A DNA stretch of 23,110 nucleotides, from positions 1 through 23,110 of IMG/VR virus record IMGVR_UViG_3300042485_000249, one strand, 5' to 3'. Below are positions 8,170 to 15,236 of the stretch, piece by piece (the first letter of the stretch is position 1; every line of letters starts with the position of its first letter). The position numbers were made by a program, and so were the translations under genes. Under the pieces are notes generated by a model that ran no database searches, was not told where the DNA came from, and was given only the letters and a program-made list of their open reading frames with translations. Source of the DNA: a virus.

Positions 8170-8423
8170 AGTGTACGACCGACAGTTTCCAAAATATCAG
8201 TAACAGTTTCGTGGTCTTGGTTAGTTTCGCCGAATTTAGATTTTTGTGCAATCTTAATTGCTTTCTTAAGCAGACCTGGCTTAATTTCTAACTCTTCTGC
8301 TACTGCTTTAATAGTATCGCTAAGGCCTGCACTTAAATCTTCTACTTCTTGTAGTACTTGTACGCCTTCGTTAACGATTTGAATAAGTTTTGCCTTTTGT
8401 TCGGCTGAAAACATTAATGCCAT
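8166..8423 (-). CDS. dsbA: DsbA-like double-strand DNA-binding protein
   Basis: This 85-aa, mostly helical protein has the pattern D-T-I-K-A-V-A-E-E-L-E-I-K-P-G-L-L-K-K-A-I near residues 35-56, then a basic stretch and an acidic C-terminal helix. It resembles T4-like DsbA (T4: 89 aa), a small DNA-binding protein that favours late-promoter regions. The resemblance is in size, helix layout and the K-x-L-x-K-K-A core. I cannot confirm it without an alignment. It is the first gene after a strong sigma-70-like promoter, with AAAGGAA before the ATG. It therefore probably opens the early/middle replication operon. Confidence 0.55.
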   Translation of the reverse strand: MALMFSAEQKAKLIQIVNEGVQVLQEVEDLSAGLSDTIKAVAEELEIKPGLLKKAIKIAQKSKFGETNQDHETVTDILETVGRTL

Positions 8424-8449
8424 GATGTCATTCCTTTAGTTAAAAATAT

Positions 8450-8478
8450 ATTATATATGAATTACTTATCTGAGTCAA
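8450..8478 (-). promoter_or_regulatory. Near-consensus sigma-70 promoter upstream of dsbA
   Basis: The minus strand carries TTGACT (8478-8473), a spacer of exactly 17 bases, and TATAAT (8455-8450). It lies about 27 bases before the dsbA ATG. This is the best host-type promoter in the window and marks the boundary between the upstream cargo-protein block and the downstream replication block. Confidence 0.75.
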
Positions 8479-8487
8479 GCGTTATGG

Positions 8488-8907
8488 TTAAGATATTCTA
8501 CACTTGCGTAGAACTTTGGTAACTGTTGTGAATTCTAAAGCTAAATCATCGTAGATATCTTCTACAGGTTTTACAACAACCGCACGTGTAACGTAAGCAG
8601 ATTGTCCCATTTCAGCATAGTAAGTATCAGTGGGCCAGCGACGTTTGTTCCATTCCATTGCGTTAATTAGTAAGCATTCATCGCCTACGTCTTTAAGTAA
8701 TACTTTGCGTTGAGCTACTGGTAAGTTGGCACTGGCCATTAGTTTAATACCTACGGGTTCTGTATTGACCTGCGGTTTATCTAAGAAATGTGCGAATAAG
8801 TGTACAACGTAGGCTTCGACATTGTGTGTTAATGTGATGGAAAGTGATGTTTCTGCTTCTTTGATAAGCTCGTAGGATTCTTTAACGTAAGTTTCCCAGT
8901 TGGTCAT
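8488..8907 (-). CDS. Conserved hypothetical protein
   Basis: The 139-aa protein starts with a helical region, followed by V-V-H-L-F-A-H-F-L, then a G-D-E-C-L-L-I strand and Y-A-E-M-G-Q-S-A-Y. No known enzyme motif is evident. It is joined to the superoxide dismutase gene by an ATGA overlap and is the last gene before the promoter region at 8424-8487. Its N-terminus (M-T-N-W-E-T-Y-V-K-E-S) only loosely resembles the targeting peptide of the genes upstream, so I do not count it as cargo. Near its stop, TTCTAC and GTAGAA form a 6-bp hairpin without a T tract. Confidence 0.75.
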   Translation of the reverse strand: MTNWETYVKESYELIKEAETSLSITLTHNVEAYVVHLFAHFLDKPQVNTEPVGIKLMASANLPVAQRKVLLKDVGDECLLINAMEWNKRRWPTDTYYAEMGQSAYVTRAVVVKPVEDIYDDLALEFTTVTKVLRKCRIS

Positions 8908-9443
8908 AGTCTTTGATTAACGACATCCCAGTTAATAATGCGCCAAATGTTTTTTAAATACTCGGTCTTGTCTGCTTGATAGTCTAAGGCCCATGCGTGT
9001 TCCCACCAATCTATCAATAGCGCAATATCTTTGCGCACTTGATGATTTTTGATAGTTTTTATGTCGCCTGATCGGCTCATATAAACCCATCCACTGCCCT
9101 GTATTGACATAGCAGTTGTTTTAATTTCTTCTTGAAACTGTTTGTAACTACCGTATTTCTTTTCTATTAGAGTTTTAACACTGCCTGTAGGATTGTTAAC
9201 ACCTTTGGGAGGCATCAATTGTGGGAAAAATATGTTATGCAGATAGGCTCCTGCTTCGTTAAACTCAGCGTTACCTTCACCCGCGTTGTAACGTGTGACA
9301 TAACCTTTAGCTAAGGTAGCATAATGGTAATCTATAGTAGCTTTACTCATCACAGGCTCAAGATCGTCGCGATCGTAAGGTAACTTGTTGAGCTCTAAGT
9401 CAACTTTGCTTTTACTTTCTACTAAGGTAATTAAATCTCTCAT
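8904..9443 (-). CDS. Fe/Mn-family superoxide dismutase (Mn-type residues) with capsid-targeting-like N-terminus
   Basis: The protein (179 aa from the chosen start) matches the Fe/Mn SOD family, which converts superoxide to peroxide and oxygen. All four metal ligands are present: H40 (I-D-Y-H), H69 (Y-L-H-N-I-F-F), D145 and H149 (D-W-W-E-H-A). The gateway Tyr (Y48) is present but the partner His of E. coli MnSOD (H30) is Leu. G65 together with Q135 points to Mn rather than Fe. An in-frame upstream ATG exists at 9524, but it lies inside the preceding gene. The ATG at 9443 comes one base after that gene's stop and gives the N-terminus MRDLITLVE-S, matching its neighbours. About 20 extra residues precede the usual SOD start (L-P-Y). 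Confidence 0.88.
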   Translation of the reverse strand: MRDLITLVESKSKVDLELNKLPYDRDDLEPVMSKATIDYHYATLAKGYVTRYNAGEGNAEFNEAGAYLHNIFFPQLMPPKGVNNPTGSVKTLIEKKYGSYKQFQEEIKTTAMSIQGSGWVYMSRSGDIKTIKNHQVRKDIALLIDWWEHAWALDYQADKTEYLKNIWRIINWDVVNQRL

Positions 9444-9444
9444 A

Positions 9445-9873
9445 TTAGTTTGCCTTGTTGCCCTTGTCTTTTTCTGTGATAGGTCCGCCAGTAACCCAAG
9501 CAGAACAACTACGTTCGCCGGCACATTTAAAGTGCAGGAAGTTACAGTAGCCTAGGTCGCTTAGATTAATAGTGGCATTAGCATCTATGTGTTTTTCGTC
9601 GCCTTGTATACCTTTGGCAATACAATCGCGCATGCTGTCACTAACATCAAAAGCTGCACAGTTACCACATAACATAGTCTTGGCAGTGGCTTCTTTAACG
9701 TTGAATACCTTAGCGGATTCCTTCCAGTAGTTTTCTGGCTTGTTAGGATTAGCAGGACCGTAATGATACTCGTCAATGGCGTGTTGTCTATTTTTTAAAT
9801 TGACATTGATGTCCGCAGTTGCCACAGGACAACCACGACTCACTGCTTCTATCAGAGTAATTAATTCTCTCAT
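9445..9873 (-). CDS. HiPIP-like iron-sulfur protein candidate with capsid-targeting-like N-terminus
   Basis: The 142-aa protein (chosen start) has six notable cysteines in its second half: C69-x-x-C72, C84, C110, C117 and C123-S-A-W. The order C-x-x-C, then G-x-C-x-x-F, then C-S-A-W resembles high-potential iron-sulfur proteins, which hold a 4Fe-4S cluster for electron transfer. The assignment is inference. A zinc-binding or disulfide-rich domain is possible. The frame is open up to 10002, but the ATG at 9873 follows the previous stop by one base and yields MRELITLIE-A, almost identical to the SOD N-terminus next door. Its pairing with SOD suggests a redox function. Confidence 0.6.
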   Translation of the reverse strand: MRELITLIEAVSRGCPVATADINVNLKNRQHAIDEYHYGPANPNKPENYWKESAKVFNVKEATAKTMLCGNCAAFDVSDSMRDCIAKGIQGDEKHIDANATINLSDLGYCNFLHFKCAGERSCSAWVTGGPITEKDKGNKAN

Positions 9874-9874
9874 A

Positions 9875-10534
9875 CTACCATTTACGGCATGACCAGTAGC
9901 GTGCTTTAGTGCGCGGCCCTGGGTTGGCACAGTTGTGACGTGCTCTGAATGATTTACGGCGTGCTGGATTTGATTTCTTAATACGCATATTAGGATCACC
10001 AAAGTTTACTTTTTTGACGTTACCTGTGCTAGGATCTTTAACGTAGACTTTAAACTTCTTAACATCACCTTGCATTGGTTTGCCCAATGGCACTTTACGT
10101 CCGTGATATTCAGCTTCGTCTAGTTGTTCATCTTCGTTGTACCACATTTCGCCATAAGCTTCAAAAAACTCATCACCGTGATATGTTTCTTCTATGCGTG
10201 GATCAATGCCTTGTTCTTCCTGGCTGATTAGATAATCCCAAACGCTGACCAACATACCCTGTGCTCTAGCAATTTTTTCCTGAGCCCATTCAGGTAAGTT
10301 TTCATTTTCATCAATAGTATCTATTAAGCCATCAACAGCACGTTTTAATGTGTGTAGATTGCTTTCTGCCATACCAGCTTCATCATCGTACTCAGCATTA
10401 AATTCTTCGCTGACTTTAACACAGTTATTAACGCGAACATCACCTTTCATTTTAGTGCCTTGTTTGCGATAACCTTTCCAACACTTAGCGTCTAAGCGTT
10501 GTTGTTCTTCTGATAAAAATTCATTTGACTTCAT
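9875..10534 (-). CDS. Modular phage protein of unknown function, targeting-like N-terminus
   Basis: The 219-aa protein begins MKSNEFLSE-E, fitting the (L/I)-x-E pattern. Three modules follow: a Cys-containing C-W-K-G-Y-R-K-Q-G-T-K-M stretch (residues 18-40); a helical module around 60-105 with L-P-E-W-A-Q-E-K-I-A-R-A-Q; and a basic C-terminal module (about 160-219) with K-V-Y-V-K-D-P-S-T-G-N-V-K-K, R-A-R-H-N-C and W-S-C-R-K-W. The last module is strongly positive and could bind DNA or RNA. Similar short modules recur in marine T4-like phages, as far as I recall, without known function. It overlaps the metallopeptidase gene by ATGA. Confidence 0.75.
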   Translation of the reverse strand: MKSNEFLSEEQQRLDAKCWKGYRKQGTKMKGDVRVNNCVKVSEEFNAEYDDEAGMAESNLHTLKRAVDGLIDTIDENENLPEWAQEKIARAQGMLVSVWDYLISQEEQGIDPRIEETYHGDEFFEAYGEMWYNEDEQLDEAEYHGRKVPLGKPMQGDVKKFKVYVKDPSTGNVKKVNFGDPNMRIKKSNPARRKSFRARHNCANPGPRTKARYWSCRKW

Positions 10535-11196
10535 TTGTTTTTCCCCGATTTCATGTTAGCACACCAGTGTGCCATGCGTTGCTTTTCGCCGCTACTATTT
10601 TTTGCTACACTTCTTAATTTACTTATACTTTGACCACAATCTACTCCGCTACGTTTGGCTAAGCCTTTACGTCCTGGCTTCTTACCATCCGCAAAGTTCT
10701 CATCAGTTTTCTTACGACCTGCACAGTGAGCCTTTTGACTAAAACCTTTAGGATTGCTACAATTAATACTCTTTTTGTATTTTGCACTCCATGCTTCAGG
10801 TAATGCTATTGGATCGGCCTGCATATAGCTAGGATGTTTTTGATTAAACAAACGCATAATAACACCAGCTTCTGCATTGGCTTCGTTCTCAATTGGACTG
10901 CCTGTTTCGCCAGAAGTGCTATCAAGTTGATCATCTTGGCCCTGCGCATAGTGCACCATTTCGTGTGCCAGAGTGCGCAGTACATCTACAGGATTTCGAT
11001 TATCAACAACTACATAAATTACTTGCTCATCATTGACATAACGACCAAATGTTGTATCATCTAGTGATTTAACTAACTTAATTTTAGGAATGTGATCTAA
11101 GTTTAAATGTTGAACTGCGATGGGCAAAAAATCACGCAATGCATCTATCAGCGTTGGCTTAGGTGGCCCTTGTTCAAACATTTCATATAAATTCAT
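10531..11196 (-). CDS. HExxH zinc metallopeptidase-like protein with Cys-rich C-terminal modules
   Basis: The 221-aa protein has H78-E79-M-V-H82 in a helix, followed by P-I-E-N-E-A-N-A-E-A-G, where E105 is a likely third metal ligand. This is the layout of small zincin peptidases of the IrrE/SprT-like class. The C-terminal part (about 140-221) is basic and carries C-S-N-P-K-G-F-S-Q-K-A-H-C and a final Cys-containing segment (M-A-H-W-C-A-N-M), possibly a zinc-binding or nucleic-acid-binding tail. The N-terminus M-N-L-Y-E-M-F-E-Q resembles the cargo-type leader. The substrate is unknown. A TATAAATACTATA late promoter lies 29 bases upstream, inside the preceding gene, and AGGA precedes the ATG. 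Confidence 0.75.
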   Translation of the reverse strand: MNLYEMFEQGPPKPTLIDALRDFLPIAVQHLNLDHIPKIKLVKSLDDTTFGRYVNDEQVIYVVVDNRNPVDVLRTLAHEMVHYAQGQDDQLDSTSGETGSPIENEANAEAGVIMRLFNQKHPSYMQADPIALPEAWSAKYKKSINCSNPKGFSQKAHCAGRKKTDENFADGKKPGRKGLAKRSGVDCGQSISKLRSVAKNSSGEKQRMAHWCANMKSGKNK

Positions 11197-14100
11197 TACG
11201 CCAATCCTGCTAGTCTACGTATAGTATTTATAGATTCGTTTGCTTGTGTTGGTAATGCTCTAACTGTTAAAGCACCACTTTCTAGTCCTAGGTCTTGTTC
11301 TAACTCGCGTGCCTTACGATGAGCATAAACCATATCAGCACCTTGTATTCTTGACACTACACTACCATCAGCTTTAACTACTTCAAAATCTGTAGCAGTA
11401 GTCTGTGCTACAGTTGGTTCCAATGGTAATTCTTGTTGTACTGGAGTTGCGCCGTGTTCGCTAGCATCGCGCTCACTGTCGCTGATACCACGACGACGTA
11501 GTTCACGTTTAATAATAACTCTAAAGTAAGCAGTCTGTTGATCATTTAATACTGCGGTTGTGCTGACATTACGTAACACGTTGATTAGATCCATGTCACT
11601 CTTATCTGCTACATTGTCTAACCAATCACGATGTGCTTGAGGTAAACTATCACGCACTGCGTTTTCAGCACCACCTGCGTTGGCAGCTAATTCGTTATTA
11701 CCGCTACGGCGGCGTATTTCTTGATTAACAGTATTAACAATAAAGTCTATTTGGCCCGGCTCTAAATTAGTAAAGTGGGCATTAACACCGTGGACCATAT
11801 TATCAAGTATACGCTGTAGATTGCCGTCTGTTTTGTTACGGATATCCTGTAGCCACTCTTGCCATTCATTAGCTAAACTGTCAAACACTTCTCTGCTGGT
11901 TGTTGGTTGTTCTGCCGGAGTTGCTCTATAGTATCTGGTATCAACATTATTAACGCTACCGTATACATGTAATGCTTCGTCACTGGTTCTTGCGTTTACA
12001 GTGCCAGCGGGTTCACCTAGACCGTTTATAATATTCCAAGTTACTTCTGGACGGCCAGCGTCCTGTGTAGTAGCAATAGCATCTAAATCATCAACAGTAA
12101 CAGTAATACCGTGTTCTCTACTAAAAATATCTATAGCTTTAAGTTTAGCCTGACGTGGACTATCCGCATCAACATATATTGGATCCCAATTACGATAAGC
12201 ACGAGTAGAAGTTTTAACCTTCCAGCGGGTTTCATTGCCGTCAACTACACCTTGATCCATTCTACTGCGTAGTTCACGGTCAATCTGTTTAACTATCCAA
12301 CCACTAGCATCTGCATCTAAATTATCACCACCATTTATTATTCGTTGTCTAACAGAGTTTGCTGTATCTACAGTAACACTAGGTAATGTGTCTGCTAGCC
12401 AATCAATCCAACTAATTGGCACTGATGCTGGTGGTGTATTTTCTTTGTTAGTATCCACAAACAATTCAGCTTTAAGTTGGCTGATACTTTGTTCGCGGTT
12501 CATACCCATTTGCTTGCCACCTTTGATAATGGCTTCGGTACTGCTTGTAGCAAACACCATTTGTTTGCCGCCACTGCCATCTTTATTCCTAACCCAGTAT
12601 TGTTGTTCATCACCTTTCTTCTCTTTACGAGCTACCTGTGCTTGACGAACATTGTTAACTAGTTCTGTTTTGTTAATTTGCCCTAGTGCATAGCGACTGA
12701 ATAATGCAACACTATTGTTAGGGTCAGTCCACTCGCCTTCTGGGCTAATTAGTTTGTATAGTTTCTTAGCATACTCTTGTTTGTATGCTGACTCGTCCGT
12801 GGCAATGCGTAGGCTTTGTGCTAGGCGTAGAGCAGTATTAACAAGTTTAGGTATGTCTTCGTTTAGATAATCGCCTCCCGGACCACGGAATTCTACGTAG
12901 TTGCCTTTGGTATTGATACTTGTATACTTTTGTGTAACTCCACTGTGTACTAGTTTACTAGCTGCCGCTCCAAGATGTTCTTTCATCTTAGCTAACAATG
13001 CCGTGGCATTTTCTGGATTCTGTTGAATCTTTTCTCTAACAATCTTCATAGCACTTTTAGCATAAGTGTTATAAGCACGACCAAACTCTTGAAGTACGTA
13101 TTCGTCACCTAGGAATAATGCTAGTTTAACATAGTCTAGATTATCAGTGGTCATGTTAGGCACACTGATGTTCATGTGTAGGCCCGTTGATTTGTTAGTA
13201 TAACAACCTGCAAGTTTGGCCCATTGTTTAACTTTCTTCAACATCACCAGGCCATCTTTAAGCGGCATTGCCGGACTGATAAACTCTAGACCAGCGTCAC
13301 CTTGGTCAGCATCAATTGAACCATCTGGCTCAATGATAAAGTAACCTTCTTGTTGTTGTTGACTACGACTACCACTGTGGTAATTACCAAAACCGCGTGC
13401 TTCATATCCGGTAGCACCATAAAAGTCATCAGCTACTTGATCTACGTCTGCGTCGCCACCGCCGTTGCCTTCGTTGGCATCATACATGTGTGGCCAATCA
13501 AATCCCCAATGACGTTCGGCGTCCTGCATGTCACCAATGCCAATGTCGCTTAACCATGCTGCTTGATCGCCATCACCACCGTTACGGAAATCATCTTCCA
13601 TCTCCTGGCGTGCTTCATCGTAGGCAGATTGATACTCATTACTATTAGTATCTCCCATCAACTCGTCTACTCGATCTTCGATCATTTGTAATGTTAGATC
13701 GCGAATCTCTGCATTAGCTTCTTCACTAGTAGCATCTTTGTCTGGGTTTGCTTCTTTCCAGCGTTGATGTGCTTCTTCGGATGCATCATCACGACTAACT
13801 TCATCTTCTAAACGTTCACGAATTGACTTATCTAAATCATCTACATTATCATCTATATAACGATTAGCAGCTTCATAACTCCATTCTAAGTATTCATCAA
13901 ACATCTCACTTCGAGCACGATCTGCATCACTGCGACCCATATTACTGAAATCACCGTTACGGAAGAAGTTAACAATATCGTCAATGTCATAGGCGCTTTC
14001 GTTGTATTCGTAATCGTATTCCCAGTCGGGTTCATCATCACCTGTGCTGGTATTGGGTACACACATTTCAAATTCAATACCCATAAGCATACCATCAGCT

Positions 14101-14201
14101 TCTGGACTGTTAGCGAACGCTTCTAGGCTGGATGGACTCATCGATACTTCATCAATGATCTCTGCTTCTTTTAGGGCTTGTTTTATTTGACTATATCGCA
14201 T
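11196..14201 (-). CDS. Large amidoligase-like protein with repeated C-terminal modules
   Basis: The 1001-aa protein has a glutamine-synthetase-fold amidoligase signature. It begins G-I-E-F-E at 41-45. A long acidic insertion follows (about 50-265). Then come G-L-E-F-I-S-P-A-M-P at 304-313, S-T-G-L-H-M-N-I-S at 338-346 and Y-V-E-F-R-G-P-G-G near 435-443. Amidoligases join carboxylates to amines with ATP; the substrate here is unknown. The C-terminal half alternates two repeat types. Beta-alpha modules start near 535, 659, 721 and 938. Helical W-x-D/W-L modules lie at about 597-647, 772-833 and 850-905, two of them ending E-(I/L)-R-R-R. The N-terminus reads MRYSQIKQALKE-A, a possible (L-K-E) cleavage site. 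It ends in S-I-N-T-I-R-R-L-A-G-L-A. An ATPase role is unproven. Confidence 0.65.
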   Translation of the reverse strand: MRYSQIKQALKEAEIIDEVSMSPSSLEAFANSPEADGMLMGIEFEMCVPNTSTGDDEPDWEYDYEYNESAYDIDDIVNFFRNGDFSNMGRSDADRARSEMFDEYLEWSYEAANRYIDDNVDDLDKSIRERLEDEVSRDDASEEAHQRWKEANPDKDATSEEANAEIRDLTLQMIEDRVDELMGDTNSNEYQSAYDEARQEMEDDFRNGGDGDQAAWLSDIGIGDMQDAERHWGFDWPHMYDANEGNGGGDADVDQVADDFYGATGYEARGFGNYHSGSRSQQQQEGYFIIEPDGSIDADQGDAGLEFISPAMPLKDGLVMLKKVKQWAKLAGCYTNKSTGLHMNISVPNMTTDNLDYVKLALFLGDEYVLQEFGRAYNTYAKSAMKIVREKIQQNPENATALLAKMKEHLGAAASKLVHSGVTQKYTSINTKGNYVEFRGPGGDYLNEDIPKLVNTALRLAQSLRIATDESAYKQEYAKKLYKLISPEGEWTDPNNSVALFSRYALGQINKTELVNNVRQAQVARKEKKGDEQQYWVRNKDGSGGKQMVFATSSTEAIIKGGKQMGMNREQSISQLKAELFVDTNKENTPPASVPISWIDWLADTLPSVTVDTANSVRQRIINGGDNLDADASGWIVKQIDRELRSRMDQGVVDGNETRWKVKTSTRAYRNWDPIYVDADSPRQAKLKAIDIFSREHGITVTVDDLDAIATTQDAGRPEVTWNIINGLGEPAGTVNARTSDEALHVYGSVNNVDTRYYRATPAEQPTTSREVFDSLANEWQEWLQDIRNKTDGNLQRILDNMVHGVNAHFTNLEPGQIDFIVNTVNQEIRRRSGNNELAANAGGAENAVRDSLPQAHRDWLDNVADKSDMDLINVLRNVSTTAVLNDQQTAYFRVIIKRELRRRGISDSERDASEHGATPVQQELPLEPTVAQTTATDFEVVKADGSVVSRIQGADMVYAHRKARELEQDLGLESGALTVRALPTQANESINTIRRLAGLA
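11225..11232 (-). promoter_or_regulatory. T4-type late promoter inside the 3' end of the amidoligase-like gene
   Basis: The minus strand reads TATAAATA followed by CTATA, very close to the T4 late consensus TATAAATACTATT. It lies within the last codons of the 1001-aa gene (Ser-Ile-Asn-Thr-Ile). It would start transcripts about 20 bases before the metallopeptidase ATG, leaving room for its AGGA ribosome-binding site. Confidence 0.75.
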
Positions 14202-14207
14202 ATTAAG

Positions 14208-14215
14208 TATTTATC
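14208..14215 (-). promoter_or_regulatory. Late-promoter-like GATAAATA before the amidoligase-like gene
   Basis: The minus strand reads GATAAATA-CTTAAT-ATG. It overlaps the last codon region of the upstream gene and sits only six bases before the ATG. With T4 spacing the start site would fall at or just before the ATG, giving a leaderless transcript. It may be functional, degenerate or coincidental. Confidence 0.4.
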
Positions 14216-14789
14216 GTAAACCTATTTTCATAAATCGTTTGTAGGTTTGTCCATCTGCACCTTCAAGTTGAATAGTATCTAATACTAATTCTTCAGCTAA
14301 GGGATACGCACGATTAAAGCTATCAAGGGTTTGGTGTAGATTATCTGGATTGTCAGGTTGACCATCACGACCTTGTATGGCCACAACACTGCCTTTGGGC
14401 ACATTGTCTAACCATTGATTAAATCTGATATCGTTAGTGCTGGTATTAATGACTAATATACGATCGCCTACAAACTGTGTGTCTAAGCAATCTTGTGTTA
14501 CTGCTACGATCTTATCTTCTATGCCTAACTGACGATTAAAACGTTGTGTCCATTCTGTGTTCTTAGGATCTATATCTATTAGATAAGCTGTATCAAACTT
14601 AATTTTTTTATATAACAGATATGGACCCATACTGCCATACCATGAGCCTAATACGTAAACATTATCAAACTCTGTTAGGTCTAAACGATTGAGCGTAGTT
14701 AGTAGCCATAGTTTGCCAAGGTTGAGATCTTCAGTGCGACTGCCCTGCGGAGTATCTGGAGAATTTTCAAATAGTTCTATGGCTAACAT
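14211..14789 (-). CDS. Class I methyltransferase-like (Rossmann) protein, targeting-like N-terminus
   Basis: The 192-aa protein contains V-L-G-S-W-Y-G-S at 46-53, where motif I of SAM-methyltransferases lies, and L-I-D-I-D-P at 70-75 with the expected acidic residues after strand 2. N-T-S-T-N-D-I and V-V-A-I-Q-G-R strands follow. The G-S-W-Y-G loop lacks the standard G-x-G-x-G, so SAM binding is likely but not certain. The substrate is unknown. It starts M-L-A-I-E-L-F-E-N, similar to the leaders of adjacent genes. It lies six bases after the 146-aa gene's stop and just before the amidoligase-like gene. Confidence 0.65.
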   Translation of the reverse strand: MLAIELFENSPDTPQGSRTEDLNLGKLWLLTTLNRLDLTEFDNVYVLGSWYGSMGPYLLYKKIKFDTAYLIDIDPKNTEWTQRFNRQLGIEDKIVAVTQDCLDTQFVGDRILVINTSTNDIRFNQWLDNVPKGSVVAIQGRDGQPDNPDNLHQTLDSFNRAYPLAEELVLDTIQLEGADGQTYKRFMKIGLR

Positions 14790-14795
14790 AATATA

Positions 14796-15236
14796 TTAAG
14801 ATCCTAGTTTAGTTAATTCGTAAGTAACTAGGTCACCGTGATCCTCAGAGTATTCATCATACCCCCATGCTCTAGCATAACGAGCAACTAAACTATTATA
14901 TAGTTTTGCTCTACTTTCGCTACTTTGATTAGGATCACCATCTTTGCTTGCTGTAAACATTATCCGCCATGGCTGTTCTTTTTTGATGAATTGTTGTATA
15001 GCAGACAGCACCGTAGCGAATATACGATAAGCATCACCTTCGCCGGTTACTGATTGGCTATTGTTTCTGTAAAACTCGACTTGCCACTCACCGTCGCCTT
15101 CGTTGTTAAACATTATACTAAGATTAGTACCACCATCTAATCTAGCCAGCGCATCGTAATCACCGTGCTCACCTTGCTCCCATCGTAAAGGATAAGGTTG
15201 ATTAAAACTTTCAATGATGAATTCACGTGCTCTCAT
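14796..15236 (-). CDS. Hypothetical protein with capsid-targeting-like N-terminus MRAREFIIE
   Basis: The 146-aa protein starts MRAREFIIE-S, one of the clearest examples of the shared leader. The rest is alpha/beta, with G-E-W-Q-V-E-F-Y-R-N, a helix near 70-90, W-R-I-M-F-T-A-S-K near 94-102, and S-R-A-K-L-Y-N-S-L-V-A-R-Y-A. The last two elements resemble a recurrent marine-phage domain, but I know no function for it. Its ATG follows a structured 91-base gap and has an AGGA ribosome-binding site (TAGGATCATT). Removal of the leader would leave a soluble protein of about 137 aa. Confidence 0.75.
   Translation of the reverse strand: MRAREFIIESFNQPYPLRWEQGEHGDYDALARLDGGTNLSIMFNNEGDGEWQVEFYRNNSQSVTGEGDAYRIFATVLSAIQQFIKKEQPWRIMFTASKDGDPNQSSESRAKLYNSLVARYARAWGYDEYSEDHGDLVTYELTKLGS

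Noticed and set aside
7863-8179. 12-base repeat AAAGTGTACGAC at 7863-7874 and 8168-8179
   Set aside because: A match of this length is expected by chance in a window this size, and one copy lies at a coding junction.
8496-8516. TTCTAC/GTAGAA hairpin at the end of the 139-aa gene as a terminator
   Set aside because: The stem is short and no T tract follows, and it lies inside coding sequence.
9441-9524. Longer ORF for the superoxide dismutase starting at 9524
   Set aside because: It would lie largely within the previous gene. The ATG at 9443 follows that gene's stop by one base and gives the leader shared by the neighbours.
9871-10002. Longer ORF for the HiPIP-like protein starting at 10002
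   Set aside because: The extra residues overlap the 219-aa gene in another frame and look like its shadow. The ATG at 9873 fits the leader pattern.
12388-13553. Plus-strand ORFs of 60-90 codons opposite the amidoligase-like gene and elsewhere
   Set aside because: They are antisense to well-supported genes, have low-complexity or hydrophobic composition and no ribosome-binding site context; typical shadows.
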